Source: Ampelocalamus luodianensis (Eukaryota; Streptophyta; Magnoliopsida; Poales; Poaceae). Taken from it: DNA of 64,000 nt. Location of the stretch: contig CM070632.1 in assembly GCA_036346255.1 (NCBI GenBank), positions 25,756,657 to 25,820,656 on the forward strand, given 5' to 3'. Below are positions 23,602 to 37,296 of this stretch, piece by piece (the first letter of the stretch is position 1; every line of letters starts with the position of its first letter). The notes under the pieces are model-generated. The model had not been told where the DNA came from. It made no database searches and worked only from the letters and a program-made list of their open reading frames with translations. Both the position numbers and the translations under genes were made by a program.

Positions 23602-25961
23602 TGTAACACCCCAACTCAGCACGAGCCTGGAATGCAACTACCCTAAGCTGAAAAACTAAATTTCGGCAGAACCTCCTTTGTATACGAGGATACTGGAGGT
23701 TCCACACAACAAAACACACAAGTAATCAAAAACTAGTCATGAAATCCAATTCTAAGGTCTAAACATGAATCAACGATAATGAGCTAAGATAACAAATAAC
23801 CATATGACTTAAAGTTCTCATCTATGTTCTCATTGATCATAAAGGTACCATCCATGACTAAATTTATTTATTACAAACCAAAAGATGACAAAAAAGAATC
23901 ATTATTTCTTATAGCAATGAGTCTAATGTGAAGTGCATTATTCGAGTAGTGCTCATCTACTCCCTCCCAAGTGAACTTCATCAACGATCACCTAGAAATA
24001 AACAAACAAAGCAAGAGTGAGTCCATGACTCAGCAAGTACAATGATTAAGAAAAACATTCATTCATTGAAGATCAAACATAACATCATTGGGTTCGATCA
24101 TAACTCATTGGATTTCTTATGAATACATGATATGAATGCTCAAATCAAGGAATGGACTGCACACACGCCAGATATCGCAGATAGCCGGTGAACACCGTCG
24201 GTGATCACTCAAGCCCGCATCTTAACAAAAATGCGGATCCACTTCCGTATGAAGAACGTTTCATACGGTGTCCAACATTGCCCATATTGGAATTAATGGG
24301 TCTTATCCAACCATCTTGGAATTGATGGTGGTTCTCATCCACTCCCGTGGACGCCAAATGTCAATGAATGCATGCAACAATTAAATGAAATATACCATAA
24401 CATCACTTCTATTCATGAACTCAATGTATTGAACAAGGCATGAATAAGTCACTTCACATGTCTCACAAGTTACCAAAACAACTCATGCTAAAAACCACAA
24501 TGCACAAACATCCAAATAAACATGGTACTTGCCTTCGCGTTGCGGCGTTATCCGCAACGAAGGCGCTCTTATACCAAGTTTCACGCCTAAACCAACGAAA
24601 TAACTTAATAAGTATACATGATACCCAGCTCAACTAGTCGGTGTTCTATTTTGCTTCTATTAGAGTCAATTAAATCCTATATCGCATAGACTGAAAAACA
24701 GCGGAGTCTGTCCAATAAGAAAATCCTGGACAGCAACACGGGACTAACATAACTCACAGCCTGGAAGTCGAAAAATAGCAAACCCAATTTCTGTAGATTC
24801 TTAACTGGTCTAACTACAAAACTCTAGTTGACGCGACAAACCAATTTGGTCAAATTAATAGGCTAATAATTGTTTGAACATTCAGCACAGATTCAGCCTA
24901 CCAAAATTCAGCAGAAATATTCAGTTGATCATAACTTCTATGTTACAACTCCGAATTGAGCGTTCTTTACCAATCTGAAAAGGTTATCGAATTACCTACA
25001 ATAACCTAGTTGGGTGAACTTTCAGATTCTTCCAACTTCTATCATAACATAGAAAATATACAGACAGATTAATCACGTCAGGTTTCTGGCAGCGACTGAT
25101 AAAACAGACATATCTTTTGACCCAGAACTCGAATCAAGTAAACTCAGTGGCCATCTAAACCTGACAGGATACTTCAATTTTTAGGAGACACCAAGTTCAA
25201 AATCTGTGAATAACAATTTCTTATACATTTACAAATTGACTGCAGAATCTCGTCAGGATTCTGGACAGTCAAGACTAATTCTATCATAACTTTTGACTCG
25301 GACCTCGGATTTGAGTGAACTCGGCGGCCACTGAAACGTAAGAACAAGACCTAGATATCTCTAGGAGACCGAACCTTCAGATTCTGCCTAAAAATAACTG
25401 AAACACCCTTTACAACGAACTGGACAGAAACAGCTTCTAAATTCAGCAGTTCTGCCTAAACAAAACGTAACCAAAACTCTTCTAACAACAATCAAACCAC
25501 GAGGATCGCATCGTTACCCTTGCTGCAACCAGGAGTAGGTGGAAGGATCCTTGGCGAAGAAGCTCTTCCTCCTTTTCACCTCTTTTGCCCAAGCGAGCTG
25601 CTGTCCTCCTCCACTCCTTGCGCAACCGGCAGCGGGAGAAGGTCCGAAGGATGATTGGGAGGCAAACCAGCAGGAGCAGCACCAATGGAGGTTGGGGCGA
25701 CTCCTAGGGGCAGGGCATGAGGGGGAAGAGAGGAGGATGGGAGGGGTGGCGCCAAAGGGGAAAAGAGGGGTTCGCCAAGGGAGAAGGAAAGGGGCTGATT
25801 AGGTTTAGAGGGGAGGCGCATGGGCCTAGGCCCATGGCCGCCAAGGGGTTGGGAAGGCTTCCAGAGGCCCACGACCTAAACAACTCCAAAACCGAGAGTT
25901 TTAAGTTTTCCGGAGTTTCCGATTAAATTCTTTCTTTCCCGACTAAAAACAGGGTATGACA
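23602..25961 (-). repeat. E3 5' LTR (2360 bp)
   Basis: It is the direct repeat of 16260-18629 with the same termini. It is followed by the TSD copy GACCT at 25962-25966. Confidence 0.93.
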
Positions 25962-25966
25962 GACCT

Positions 25967-27016
25967 AGTTCGTACCAGTAGTGATCCCACTTGTTAGTGA
26001 CTGTTGTCCTTTTAAATTAAGATAATAAATCAAAAAAATAAATAAAGGACTACGATGGATCCCACCTGTTAGTGAGAGTATCCTTTCTCCTCCCTTAATT
26101 TTAGGATTTTTCTGGATTTAAAACTTCGGAGAGCCCGTTCTCTCTCATTTTAAATCAAAATTCAACAATTCTTGTTCATAAATTCATCTAAATTCAAACC
26201 CTACCCAACAAAACCGAAAACATGAATTTTGACGTTCATTTTGAATTTGGAGTGCAATTTGAATTCATTTGTGTTTACTCTAACTTGGTCTTTTTTCACG
26301 TATATAGATACCGAAACTCTGGAAGTGCAGTAGATCGAACAAGACCAAGGCCACCAAGACATTGAGCAAGGTGAGTCAGCACTTTGATCATGTTGCACCT
26401 ACATTTGAATGCAAATTATATTATTTTAAATTGTGAAATTTGCATTGCTATGTTTCATTACAATTATATTGTCTTAGCTCGTTGATTAATGCCTTAATGA
26501 TAAATGAGCTATTACATTCCAATCCTTGAACTTGAACACTACACTTTGTCACCCTAGGAATAATGTTATACATGACTAGTTACTAAGTCTGTATCTAAGT
26601 GCCTTGCTTAGATATATTGACATGTGGGCATTAAATTGCTCGGGCATCATTAAAATTTCAAAACTAGATTTAGACAGTTGAGGTTGGAGCCAGGCTAGTA
26701 TATTGAAACTAGAAAGGATTTTCAAAACAAAAACTAAAAAACCAATTTAGACTTGGGTGAATGGTAAGTAGGGTGAGCATGGATAAGAGCACGCGAGATG
26801 GGTATAGGAAAACACTACCCAAGTTAATTAAGGATCCAGTTCTTTTGATGACCTCTCGTGCTCTAACATTGCAACCATAAGTCTATAATGTACCTGGCTG
26901 ATTAATTTGTTCACCTCAGCGTGAGCTTCACCATTGGGTGGAATGTGGCATGGGTAAGGGTAAGGGAGCCACAGGAAAACCACACTGCACAAGAGGGGGC
27001 CTCTAGGAGGGCGTGG
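25967..27016 (+). repeat. host LTR H, segment 3
   Basis: It continues segment 2 across E3. It contains the superfamily block ...GAGCAAGGTGAGT...TTTGATCATGTTG (near 26364-26395), as in E1 at about 1360-1440, followed by an AT-rich run. It ends in CGTGG (27012-27016), the TSD of L1. No coding potential is seen. Confidence 0.7.
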
Positions 27017-28834
27017 TGTCGGGACCCCAGATATGCAACTCCAGGACCCTCTGTGTATTCTGAACTAGTCCCAAGATTAATAGCTAGCTCACATAGTTGC
27101 AACATCGGTGACATCATATCCATACAACATAACAGCTAATGAAGCAGACAAAATAATATTACTTAGCAGCAAAGGACCTTATGGTAAAGTCTTACAAAGT
27201 TAGCCACGTAGAGCTCAACGACAAAAGATACACTTGCAGTGGAAACCAAACAACTCGTAGTGGCCATACAACATGCCAACAGGCAACCGTAGGTCTTCGA
27301 AGTAATCTTCCTCGTAGAACTCGGTGCTCCCCGGGTCTTCTTCGGTGACTAATCTACAAATGGCACAAAGCCATGAGTACTTAAAGTATTCAGCAAGTCA
27401 TAGGGAACAGTATGCCAATAGTATTCATGCAAGGCTTGACAATGATAGCTTTATGTTTAATTTGCAGAAAGCAGTATTGATATTAAATACAATAAGTAGA
27501 TTGTAAAGCATAATTCAAAAGATTAATACTTAAGTAATCAATTTTCATTGAAATAACTCGTGAACACCCTGTTCATTTCCCAACCAACAACCAAAACCAA
27601 CTACTCAGATACATCCAACCCAACATTTTTGTCTACCCCTCATGTGAAATCACCAGGTATTATCCATAACCGGGAACACGGCTATTTGAATAATTTTACA
27701 CTCTGCAGAGGTTGTATAGCTTGATCCACAAGAGATAATCATCTTATACTGTCTACCCACACACTTCTGAGATGTGCGGCTAAGAGATTATCACAAGGCG
27801 TTTACAAAGCCCTGTTTTGACTTGGTTCTACTTGCTAAGGATTCGCCATGCTGGCCCCCTTCTTGCGCCACTCATCAACCCAAACAGAATCAAATCAAAA
27901 TATTGCTAATTAGTTGGCCAGGTCCACCCCATCCTAGACATGTGGTTGTATGGTAAGGCCCAGATCAATGGCATACAAAGTTAAGTCCTTAGTGGTTGCT
28001 CAGGCGAGACTACCTCATCCCATGTGCCTCGCGCACCTAAGTGCCTCCCACACCCTATAATGTGCCTCCCGCACCCTATAATGTGCATCCCGCATTTTGC
28101 CTCGCGCATTCCACCTTTGCCACTGACCACTCGCCCGAGTATAAATCATTTTCGTTCAACCCGACTAAATGACAACCCTTGCCATGACACAATAAATTTT
28201 AATAACAGTGGCATCGTACCATAATTGACACAACTATGACCTCGCACCATAGTTGCACAACAGTGGTATCGCACTATAATTCCATATATCATTAGGTCAA
28301 AATTAATCATTTTGGGTATGTGATCATGAATCCCACGCGGCTAAGCATGGCTAAGCATATACGATACCCAAGTTGGTACTAAAATATGTCCAACTAAAAT
28401 TAACCCCTCCTATGGTGTCCAAGGATTTATGTCAATCAAGGGTATATGTCAATAGCAATTATTCAAGGTGGCATAATGTCAAGTAGGTATTTATCTACTC
28501 CCGAAAGCAGTTATTATAAAATTAGCAATGCATGTTGATATAAAACAATATATCTTTATAAACTGGGCACAACATGATCAAAGGTCTACGACTTGCCTTT
28601 GTTGAAGAGTTGAGACACTTTGGTCGTTGGGTCCAAGAATCCTTCGAAAACGCTAGAATCTATACGTGCGAAAAGAGCCAAATAAATAAAATAATTCCAA
28701 ATAAAATCTAAAGATTACCAAACTAAAACCAAATGAAAGGTACTGAATTTAGAAGAAGTTAGAAATTTGAATCACTCGAATCGGAGCTCGAACGAAGGAG
28801 AATGAGCTCACGGAAGTCTTGAAATCACAAGGTC

Positions 28835-29095
28835 AGAAGGAGGTCCAACTGGTCGGAAGATTTAGACTACCTGGTCGGAGGAGGTTCGACTACAGGTGGT
28901 CGGAAGGAGGTTTGACTACCTGGTTGGGAGGAGGTTCGAATACAGGTGGTCAGAAGGAGGTTCGACTACCTGGTCGGAAGGAAATTCGATTGGTCGGAAG
29001 GTTTCGGCTACTTGGTCGGAAGAGGTTTGACTGGTCAAAAGGTTTCAGCTACCTAGTCGAAAGAGGTTCGACCGATCGAAAGGTTTCGATGGATG
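28835..29095. repeat. minisatellite in L1, GGTCGGAAGGAGGTTCGACTA-type units
   Basis: Imperfect units of roughly 20-35 bases alternate GGTCGGAAGGAGGTTCGAC with TACCTGGTC or TACAGGTGGTC. One frame runs open through it only because the units lack stops; it has no known domain. A related GGTTGAAACC/GAGAGGGTGGT repeat lies on the other side of the L2 insertion at 36275-36390. Confidence 0.75.
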
Positions 29096-29549
29096 GCGAA
29101 TGGTGGTAGAGAAGCTGCCGGCCGGGAACGGGAGCTTCGGCTCTCCTCTGCCTTGCTGCTTGCGAGAGAAGGGGGAAGAGGAGAGGAATGGTGGGGAGGG
29201 GCGCTAGAGGGGAGGTGCACCAGGGCTCACGGTCTCAATGGCGGGACACAAGGAGGTGGCCGGCGATGACGAAGAGACCGACGGTGAGAGGAGGAAGCGG
29301 CAGTAGTCGAAGATGGCACGGGTGCTCCGGTGAACTCCCGGCGAAGACAAGGGGAGCCTCGGGTAGAACGCGATCTTGTGAGGCTGGAGGTGAAGACAAC
29401 GTCGATGGAGAGGCCTTGATGGCGGTGCTAGAGGCGGTGGTGCGAGCTCCAGCCGCTGGCGGCGAAACTCGAAGCACAGCGAAACGAGGGTGAGAGAGAG
29501 AGAGGGAGGGAGAGTTGAGGGGAATGCAAGAGGAGGGTGAGGGCTCCTT

Positions 29550-32500
29550 TGTCAGAACCGGGGATTAACATCCCAGATCCTCTGTGCATTTCTGAACTAA
29601 TCCCATGATCAGTCGCTAGTTCACACAGTAAACAAACAAGGTAACAAATTCATATCACAACTTTATTAATAATCAACAGAGTTTATTACAAAGAGGCTTA
29701 CATGCCAACAATAAAGAACACAACGGAAGGCGAAGAAGTAGTAGAGTCCAGCAATTTGCCACAGGCAATCGACTAGGGTAGTGGCCTAGTCGTCGAGATC
29801 CACACTGGTAGAGAAGTCATTCTTCTCTGAATTTTTTTTTTGCATAAAGCAAGTATGAGCACAACTACCGTGCTCGCAAGTTACACCCGTCAAATAACAG
29901 AATGACATGCATACATGGATGTAACAAAGGATGGCTTATTGGTTGATTTGCATAAAACAGCATTTTCTTTAAATACTTGTACTAAGTTCAAGAGCAGATA
30001 TTTTATAACTACAAATCATTTTATAAATTCTCAGTTTTATAGTCAGATAACATTCACACATGAATGGTGAAGGATACCCTCCTATCACATGGCTTCCTGC
30101 TCAAATCCCATTTGGATAAACCAGTTTGGAAAAGTCTTTTTCAAGCAAAACTAAAGTCTAACTTTGAGTGGCTTTGCCAGCATGTCCATGACCGTGGACA
30201 CGGCTATTCGAATAGTTTTACACTCTGTAGAGATTGTACAGCTTTACCCACAAGACACGACTTCTCTAGTTTTTTCGGTATTCGTCGATACCACCGCTCA
30301 CTACCTTGGGTAAGCAGTCTAGAGCACGTGACAAGGCCTTTACAAAGCGCCATTCCACCGTAGCTACCCCTCGCTAAGGTTTCGCCACCCCCTTTGGAAT
30401 AAAGACCTCCGGGTTCGGGCCCCCTCTTGCACTAGGTGGGACTAACATAAGTCGTAACATGACTACCCATTGCATCTGTAGGGAACGACCACGGTGGAAC
30501 ATTGCAAATTAATTAGCCAGGTCCTACTCACCACACTGAGGACATGTGGTGGTATGGTGGTGGCTTAGCAAGATGCGGCTCGAAGACCGGTCCTTAATTG
30601 ACCTAGGCGACATCCATCAGAACCCTGGGCCTCAACCTACCCAGTTGAGCCCGTGCATAAACCTGCACCCACCAATCATCCATTTCGCCTAAGTCCAAAC
30701 CCATTTTCATTTTATTTTCCAGGTAAAGGTATTTTATAAACCTTTTATGGTAAAACAATACCATAGATCCAATTTAATTCAAATTTGAAATATTTGGCTA
30801 AAAACTTCCCAAATACAAGATTTGATCTAAGCATTGGCTAAGCATTTAATTATTTCCAATATTATTTTATCTAATGGTGACAAGGAAATGATAATCAATA
30901 TTCAAATTGGCTATACACAAGGAATTGGAATAACTAAGTATTTAAACAGGGGATTAAAATAACTGGATAAAAATTATGCATGTAACAGTACTTTAGAAAC
31001 AGAATTAAATAAATTTAAAATAATGAGATCGATATGATCAAGGGTATAACTTGCCTTGCTTGATGAGGTGATGTTGTTTTCCTTAACAGGTCACCTAGTA
31101 CTCATAAGTACTTTCTCCAGGTAGTCTATGTGTACAATCACGATGATTATACAGTCAAAATCAATCCTCTTATGTGCTCTTCAAACGGCGTCGAAATCTG
31201 ACTCTCCGAAGTCGTCGAAATCTAATCGCGAAATAAGCCAAATTCAAATAAAATTCAAATGAAATCCAAATTAAATAATTTTGGTTTAGTTAGCTATATC
31301 TTAATTATATACAAATTTTGAAATTTGAATCGATGAAATCGGAGTTCGGATGCAAAAGATATGAGCTCTCGAAGTTTGAAATCACATAAATTGATGAAAT
31401 TTAGATTTATGGATTTACTGGATTTATTTTTCTATTAGAAAAGGGATTTATGACGCAAGCATGATGTCAGCCCTGAGAATTTCGGGTTTTAAAGAATTAA
31501 AAGGAAACCCTAACATGTGGGACCCACATGTCAGCGCCTCGGCTTTTGGTGGACTGGGTTTACGGGCGGTTGTGTCTAGGGGGGGGGGGGTGGGCCGTGC
31601 CACGCGGGCGTTGACGTGGACGGAGGGGAGGAAGTGGCGCCTCGGTGGCGCGATGTGGCAGTGACGTGGTGCTGCCACATCACCTTGGCACCAGCGGCGC
31701 TCGGGCTCCAATGGCACCGGCGAACGGCGGCCCGGCGAGGTCCGGCGAGGGTGTCAAAAGAGAGAGCGGGGTGTGGCGAACCTGGGGCGCTTACCCGGGT
31801 GGTCGGAGGAGGACGAAGGCGGCCGGCGACGAGGAGGAAGCGGCGGTGCGGCTCGGTGTTGTGGCGATGCGGCGCTCCGGTGAGGCCCTGGCGGAGGTGT
31901 AACACCCCAGGACCCACATTACCCTGGAATGCTACTAAACCACTCTACAGCTAGCCAATAATTTCAAGATAAATTATTTCGGCAACATCTCTAGACAAGA
32001 AGCATTAAGCGGAAGCATAAACAACTAAGGGAATAAAGATAACGGTAACAAGTTCAATAATTAAACAACCTCTAGCAGATTAATCAAAGAATGGTTCAGA
32101 AGTCCATCCTTATTAAATAACATAATCATCCACAAATAGTTAAGCATTTGGATAGAATTTCATCGACTTTATTACAACATGAGTTGATGAACCAAGTGCA
32201 TTATTGTGGTGCCGCTCTACCCATCCCATGAATGCTCAACAATCACCTGTAGGGGGAAACAAGGGTGAGATAAAAATCTCAAAGAAGCAAACTGCTTAAT
32301 GTGCTATTCGGACTACAAACAAAAATACAACATCATTAAAGTATCCATATGTCCACAACCATAATGTGAATCCACATTCATTTACAAGCTAATTTAACTA
32401 CAAAGATATTAAGCATCAATATCCAATTCCCATAATGATCACAATTATAGCCTCAACCATATTTACTACCAATGATAGTAAAATATTAACAATTGAATCT

Positions 32501-35500
32501 TGATCAACTGCTTCATATTATTCACCACTACCACTACCAATGACAATAAAGTATTAACATGTTTTACCTCATAACTTTACTATTTCTCGCATACACAACT
32601 GCTATCAACAATTACCACAAGAGAGTAGAATCTCATGCCACAATCACAACCACTACCATACCACAAGGGATGAACCCTAAACCACGACCATAGCCACTTT
32701 CCTCACACCACAAGTGACTCTCATGAGCCAATTCCACATTACAACTATAAAGTTGCAGTTGTTTGTAACATAACTTCACCACAATATCTTGCATAAGTAT
32801 GCAAATGATCTTTCCACAATGTAATGCATATGTATGCTATGCTCCACTGCACCTTTACCCAACAAGGTAAAAGTATGCATCGTGCTACGACAATGCACGA
32901 TGTTGTACTGCACGATCGCGGCTATAAGCGCGACATCCACAATGCAAATGTCATGATATGTCATGAATGATATGATAATCATAAACCATAAGAATTTAAC
33001 CACGAAGGTCAACAACATACTCATCATGAATATTTTCTCATAATCCACATGTGTCTCATTAAGCACAATACCATTGTGTCATAAGACCATTACCACATAA
33101 CCCGCACCCGATTCACCAAGATCAAAATCAATCGATCTAAAGGGAACTCTACCACATAGACCACAACATGATCATCATAAATATAACCACAAGGAATTAT
33201 CAATATGTCCACCTTGAGTTTATTTTCATATTCCGCATTTGGCTCATTAAGCAAATTACCACATGACTACCAACAACTCTTCCAACGCATGGCAAGAATG
33301 AATATTAATTTGCTACCACGACCTCATCCATAAAACATGCAACCATGGCATATAACTTCAAGTTATGAAAAACATGTATATTACAAGTAGTAAGAATAAC
33401 GAGTTAAACCGTAGCACAACCGCTACATTTACTTGCATGATCATAATCACAAGCATTAGGGTTAGCAATGTACTTGCCTTCCACGATGCGACGCGTTAGC
33501 CGGCAAAGGTGTTACTCCTAAACCTGAGGCCTCACCTCCTAAACAAGTAAAATAATTTCAATAAGGACATAATAAACCCAGCGCTACTAATCGGCGTTCT
33601 ACACCGCTTCCCTGATGAATCAAGACGAGATTACAAAGCTGAAACTGAAAAACAACGTTTCCTGCCATATACCGTTTCTGGACAGCAGCACGGTAATTGA
33701 CATAACTCATGAACTGGAAGTCGAAAAGAGGTAAACCCAATTTCTGTAGATTCTTAGCTGACTAATCTACAATACTCTAGTTGACACGATAATCCAATTC
33801 GGCAAAAATAATAGGCTAACCATTGTTTGAACTTTCAGTACAGAACCTGCCTACACGTTCGAACAGCAATACTAAGATGACCATAACTTTTAATAGGTAA
33901 CTCCGAATTGATCGTTCTTTATCAATCTGAAAAGTTTATCGAATTATCTACAATAACCTAGTTGTGTGAACTTTCAGATTCTACCAATTTCCCTTTCATA
34001 TTTTAGGAAATACCCAGACAGATTATTCTCGTCAGATTTCTGGCAGCAGATACTAAATCGACCATAACTTTTGACTCAGACTTCGTAATTGAGTGATCTT
34101 CGTGTCTACTGAAAGATAACGACAGATCCCACATAACTCTAGGAGATGGAATCTTGAAATTCAGCCTCTAAATACACGAAATTACCCACACAAGGTACTG
34201 GACAGAATCGAATCTTCTGCAGCCAAACTTTTATCCAACAAATCTAATCGGTTTCGCATCTACTACGGATCAAACAGCGGGGAAGGCATCTCATTACCCT
34301 TGTAGAGCCCAGGAAGACGCAGATCAAATCCACGAGGACCCTTCCTCTTCTTCTTCTTCTCCTCTTCCACCATGGCCAAGAAGACTGTGGCTTCTTCCTC
34401 CTTCCTTCGACCGCATCAATGGACGGAAATCATCCGTGGAGGGGGATGGACAGCAAGGGAGGTGCTTGACAGAGGTGGATGGGGTGAAGGTGCAAGGGGT
34501 GGAGGCTTGAGGGGAGAGGAGGGGCGGCTAGGGTTAGGAAGGGGAGAGTGGCGCCTCCCCATGGCCGCCACCAAAGGCCCCATGGACCTCTAGCCTGTGC
34601 CCAGTTGTCTCGCTGCTTTGTAAAACTCCTCCAAACTTCGATGAATCACTATTCTAATTGGTCCCTCTCTCTAAATATAATTATTCTCTCTCTAATATTA
34701 CTTAGGAGTATTACATCTCCTCCCCGAATTCTGTTCTTCCAACTTAAGCAAATTTGGGGTATTACAGGAGGCGAGGTGAGCACCGGGTGCGCGAGATCAC
34801 GGAGATGCCGATGGTGGCGGCGGCGAGGACGCGACGGCGAGGGTGGCGGCGCTAGAGGCAGCTGAGTGAAGCTCGGTCGGCGATGCTTCAACGGTGAAAT
34901 CTGGCGGCTAGGGGCGGAGAGGGGTGGAGTGAGTGATGGGGGGGTTGAGGTGGTGAAGGCGCATCCGTGGCGTAGTTTTATAGGGCGGGGGCGCGGCCGG
35001 AGGAGGAGATCGTGGTGGCGGGGATCACAGCGGTGGTTAGGCGCACGGACAAACCGGGCGAAACCGGCGTGAAGAGAGGGGGCAACGGGCGGGAGAATGG
35101 GCGGCGTGATGCGCGGGATCCGGTGCGCACGTCCGCGCGTGAAGAGGAGGCGGGAATCTCGGCGGAGATGGAGCTCCCACGGGCGAAGATGGCGGCGGTT
35201 GACTCGGGCGCGCGAGGATGTAGAGGCGGGGAAGAAAAGGGCGTGGCCGTTTGATTTGCATCGGGCGGCAGAGAGCAAAGGAAGTGGTTGCCGTCAGATT
35301 GAAATCCGACGGTGGCGATAACGCGTGGGCGTGGAGGTTTGTTGACCGATTGATTGAAATCGGGCGGTCCTGATTGATTGAAGAGTTGGGGCGCCCGAAC
35401 GCAACGAATGAGATCAGTCCGATCAATTCAAATTGGACGACCGCGGTGAATCGAGGCATAACGCGCGAGAGGGGCAGGGTGACGTGGAGGCATGTTAATC

Positions 35501-36044
35501 GTTGGATGCTGATCCAATGGTGGGGGTAGATGGAGAGAGGGAGAGGGTGGAGAAACTGGGCCAAACGGGCCGGAGGCGTGGTGGAAAAATGGGCCGGTTG
35601 AGGAGTTTCGGCCCAGTAGAGTTTTGGGATTTTCAATTTGATTTCTGAATAAAATAATTCTAGTAATTCATTTAGGCTTTAGAAAATAGCAAAATAAATC
35701 AAAAATTATGGAAAAATTCACAGAAATTCCATTATTTATTTTGGACTTAATAAAATTAGTTCCAACTTAAAGTTGGCTTTTAATTTTGCAAATAAATTAT
35801 TTTGGCTTTAAAATATTTAATAAAAAGCTTTTAAAAATTCTAGAAGATTCTACAAATTAATTCAAATTTTCCTTTTCAACTTTAAATCCAATAAAATCCC
35901 AAAAACTCAATAAATTTTACTTTTGACTTCTAAAACTTCAAAAATTCAAATAAAGCAATTGAACTCTTTTAAATTTTTTAGAAAATTCAATAAAACAATA
36001 ACTTTGTTAACTTTATTTTGGTAACATAACCTTGGGATGTTACA
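29550..36044 (-). mobile_element. L2: solo gypsy LTR, minus strand (3621 bp of its own), split by L3
   Basis: It starts TGTCAGAACCGGG and ends GGGATGTTACA, with perfect TSD TCCTT (29545-29549 and 36045-36049). It belongs to the same family as L4 (53875-57751), with matching ends and matching GC-rich and AT-rich zones. It carries the palindrome at 30204-30215 and a minus-strand TATA-like box near 34974-34984. The long minus-strand frame at 34649-35278 is Pro/Arg-rich leader sequence running into L3 and is not a gene. Confidence 0.88.
31898..34766 (-). mobile_element. L3: solo gypsy LTR, minus strand, 2869 bp
   Basis: It starts TGTAACACCCCAGG and ends GGGGTATTACA, with perfect TSD GGAGG (31893-31897 and 34767-34771). 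It is related to the E3 LTR and lies in the same orientation: both share CTGGAATGC near the left end and an ACTCTAGTTGAC block (33773-33784 and 17480-17491). This is the innermost layer of the H > L1 > L2 > L3 nest. Confidence 0.87.
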
Positions 36045-36634
36045 TCCTTGGTGCTCCATTGATAGGGGAAGAAGGTGGACCGGGCGACAAGATGGAGCGG
36101 CGGGATTCGTGGTAATGCGGCATGCGTGCACGGTCGGCACGTGAGGGAGGGGATGGAAGCAGGTAGGGGAGGAGACAAGAGGGGGAAACGGGCGCGACGG
36201 AGGTGACGATATTTAATGCACGAGGACTTTTGCGACAGCCGTGACGGTGACCAGGCGAGGAGGAGGTTGACAGGTGGGGTTGGTTGAAACCTGGTCAGAG
36301 GGTCTGGTCGAAACCGAGATACAGTCAACACTGAGAGGGTGGTTGAAACCGAGAGGGTGGTCGATGCCGACAGGGTGGAGCGGGTCGGCGCGCGGGGAAA
36401 GGGACTGGCCGATGGGAATTCGGAACAAACAGAGAAATGGGATTTTAAATACTAGAGAACTCCAAAAACTCAAAATAAACCAAATTTTGAATTATTTAAA
36501 GTTTGATTTAGTCATTTAAATTGTTTTTAATTTCTAAAATTTCAAGTTAAGCTTTAGAAATTTAGCAAAACCAAATGGTTATTTTTATTTTGAAATTTTC
36601 AAAAACTCCTAAAAATTTGGGATGTTACACGTGG

Positions 36635-36686
36635 CCCATAGTGGTGAAAACTTAGCGGGTAGGGCTGCATTGGAATGGGGCATTGT
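36635..36686 (+). repeat. host LTR H, segment 4
   Basis: This short continuation of H after L1 includes GTGAAAACTTAGCGGGTAGG, which resembles the E1 LTR at 2061-2080. It is cut off by J at 36687; the rest of H would lie to the right of the window. Confidence 0.5.
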
Positions 36687-36888
36687 TGTAATATCCCATT
36701 TATTATTTGAGAGAATATAAATTATAGATTGATAATTTGGGGAAAAAGGGAAATTAATTTTAGTTTTTTAACGAGGGAAAGGAACCTGGGCCTTTCGGCT
36801 CAGGTTCTGAGGCCCAAGAGGGAGGGGGAGCCGGCAGCCTATAGAGGGATATAGGGGACAACAACAAACCCTAGCCGCCACCACCCCT
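36687..36888 (+). repeat. J: gypsy-type LTR, left segment
   Basis: It begins TGTAATATCCC, a variant of the common LTR start, and proceeds through AT-rich then GC-rich leader-like sequence (AAACCCTAGCCGCCACC). It is interrupted by the CACTA-like element and continues at 39799. No TSD can be tested because the right end is outside the window. Confidence 0.55.
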
Positions 36889-36959
36889 TACTACTACAGA
36901 AAACCCCATCCCAAACGGTTCGAAACCGTCATCATAGACAGTTTTCGGACCGTCTGTAT

Positions 36960-37290
36960 TTTTATGTCTGTGATAACAAGCGTATCACAGACGGCTGAAA
37001 AGTCGTATGTGATATGTCTGCTATCACAGACGGTTCTATATACCAACCGTCTGGGATATGCATGATATCACAGACGGTTAGTAAATAGAATCGCTCGTGA
37101 TATCGTGCATATCCTGACGGTTGGTAAATAGAACCGTCTGGGATAGCCGACATATCACAGACGGTTCTATTTACCAACTATCTGGGATATGTCTGATATC
37201 ACAGACGGTTCTATTTACTAACCGTCTGTGATATCAGGCATATCCCAGATGATTGGTATATAGAATCATCTGTGATATACGTAATATCCT
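36960..37290. repeat. CACTA subterminal repeats, left side
   Basis: At least six copies of TATCACAGACGG (at 36974, 37023, 37068, 37154 and 37197, plus the inverted copy near 37218) alternate with AACCGTCTGGGATATG. They form long inverted-repeat structures. In this transposon class, such motifs bind the transposase. Confidence 0.75.
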
Positions 37291-37296
37291 AGACGG

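Larger units (their letters stand above)
16260..25961 (-). mobile_element. E3: complete minus-strand Ty3/gypsy retrotransposon, decayed
   Basis: Two LTRs in direct repeat (16260-18629 and 23602-25961) flank 4972 bp of internal sequence. The TSD GACCT is perfect (16255-16259 and 25962-25966). The primer site lies beside the right LTR and the polypurine tract beside the left LTR, so the element reads right to left. The order is gag with zinc knuckles, protease, RT, RNase H, integrase and C-terminal domain, the standard Ty3/gypsy order. Every domain is recognisable, but all are shifted among frames. The LTRs are almost identical in AT-rich parts, so the element is young in spite of the broken frames. 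Confidence 0.93.
27017..36629 (-). mobile_element. L1: solo gypsy LTR, minus strand (about 3.1 kb of its own), split by L2
   Basis: It starts TGTCGGGACCCC and ends GGGATGTTACA, with perfect TSD CGTGG (27012-27016 and 36630-36634). The terminal block resembles the E1 LTR end, so L1 is a relative of E1. A minisatellite (28835-29095) lies in its GC-rich zone. It is split at 29550-36044 by L2. A palindrome copy at 27682-27693 has decayed to CTATTTGAATAA. Confidence 0.87.

Noticed and set aside
16260..25961. 2.4-kb duplicated blocks as a segmental duplication
   Set aside because: The duplicates have TG...CA ends, a primer site, a polypurine tract and a TSD, so they are LTRs of one element.
28819..29109. 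repetitive 96-residue frame
   Set aside because: It is produced by minisatellite units without stops and is not a protein gene.
34372..34593. frame starting MAKKTVASSSFL
   Set aside because: It is antisense to the leader of minus-strand solo LTR L3. It has Gly-rich low complexity and no support.
34649..35278. 209-residue minus-strand frame rich in Pro and Arg
   Set aside because: It runs across the L3/L2 border within LTR leader DNA, so it cannot be an ancestral gene.
36960..37290. regular repeats that might suggest a CRISPR array
   Set aside because: Units are inverted as well as direct, with uneven spacing and no unique spacers, in plant DNA. They fit transposon subterminal repeats.
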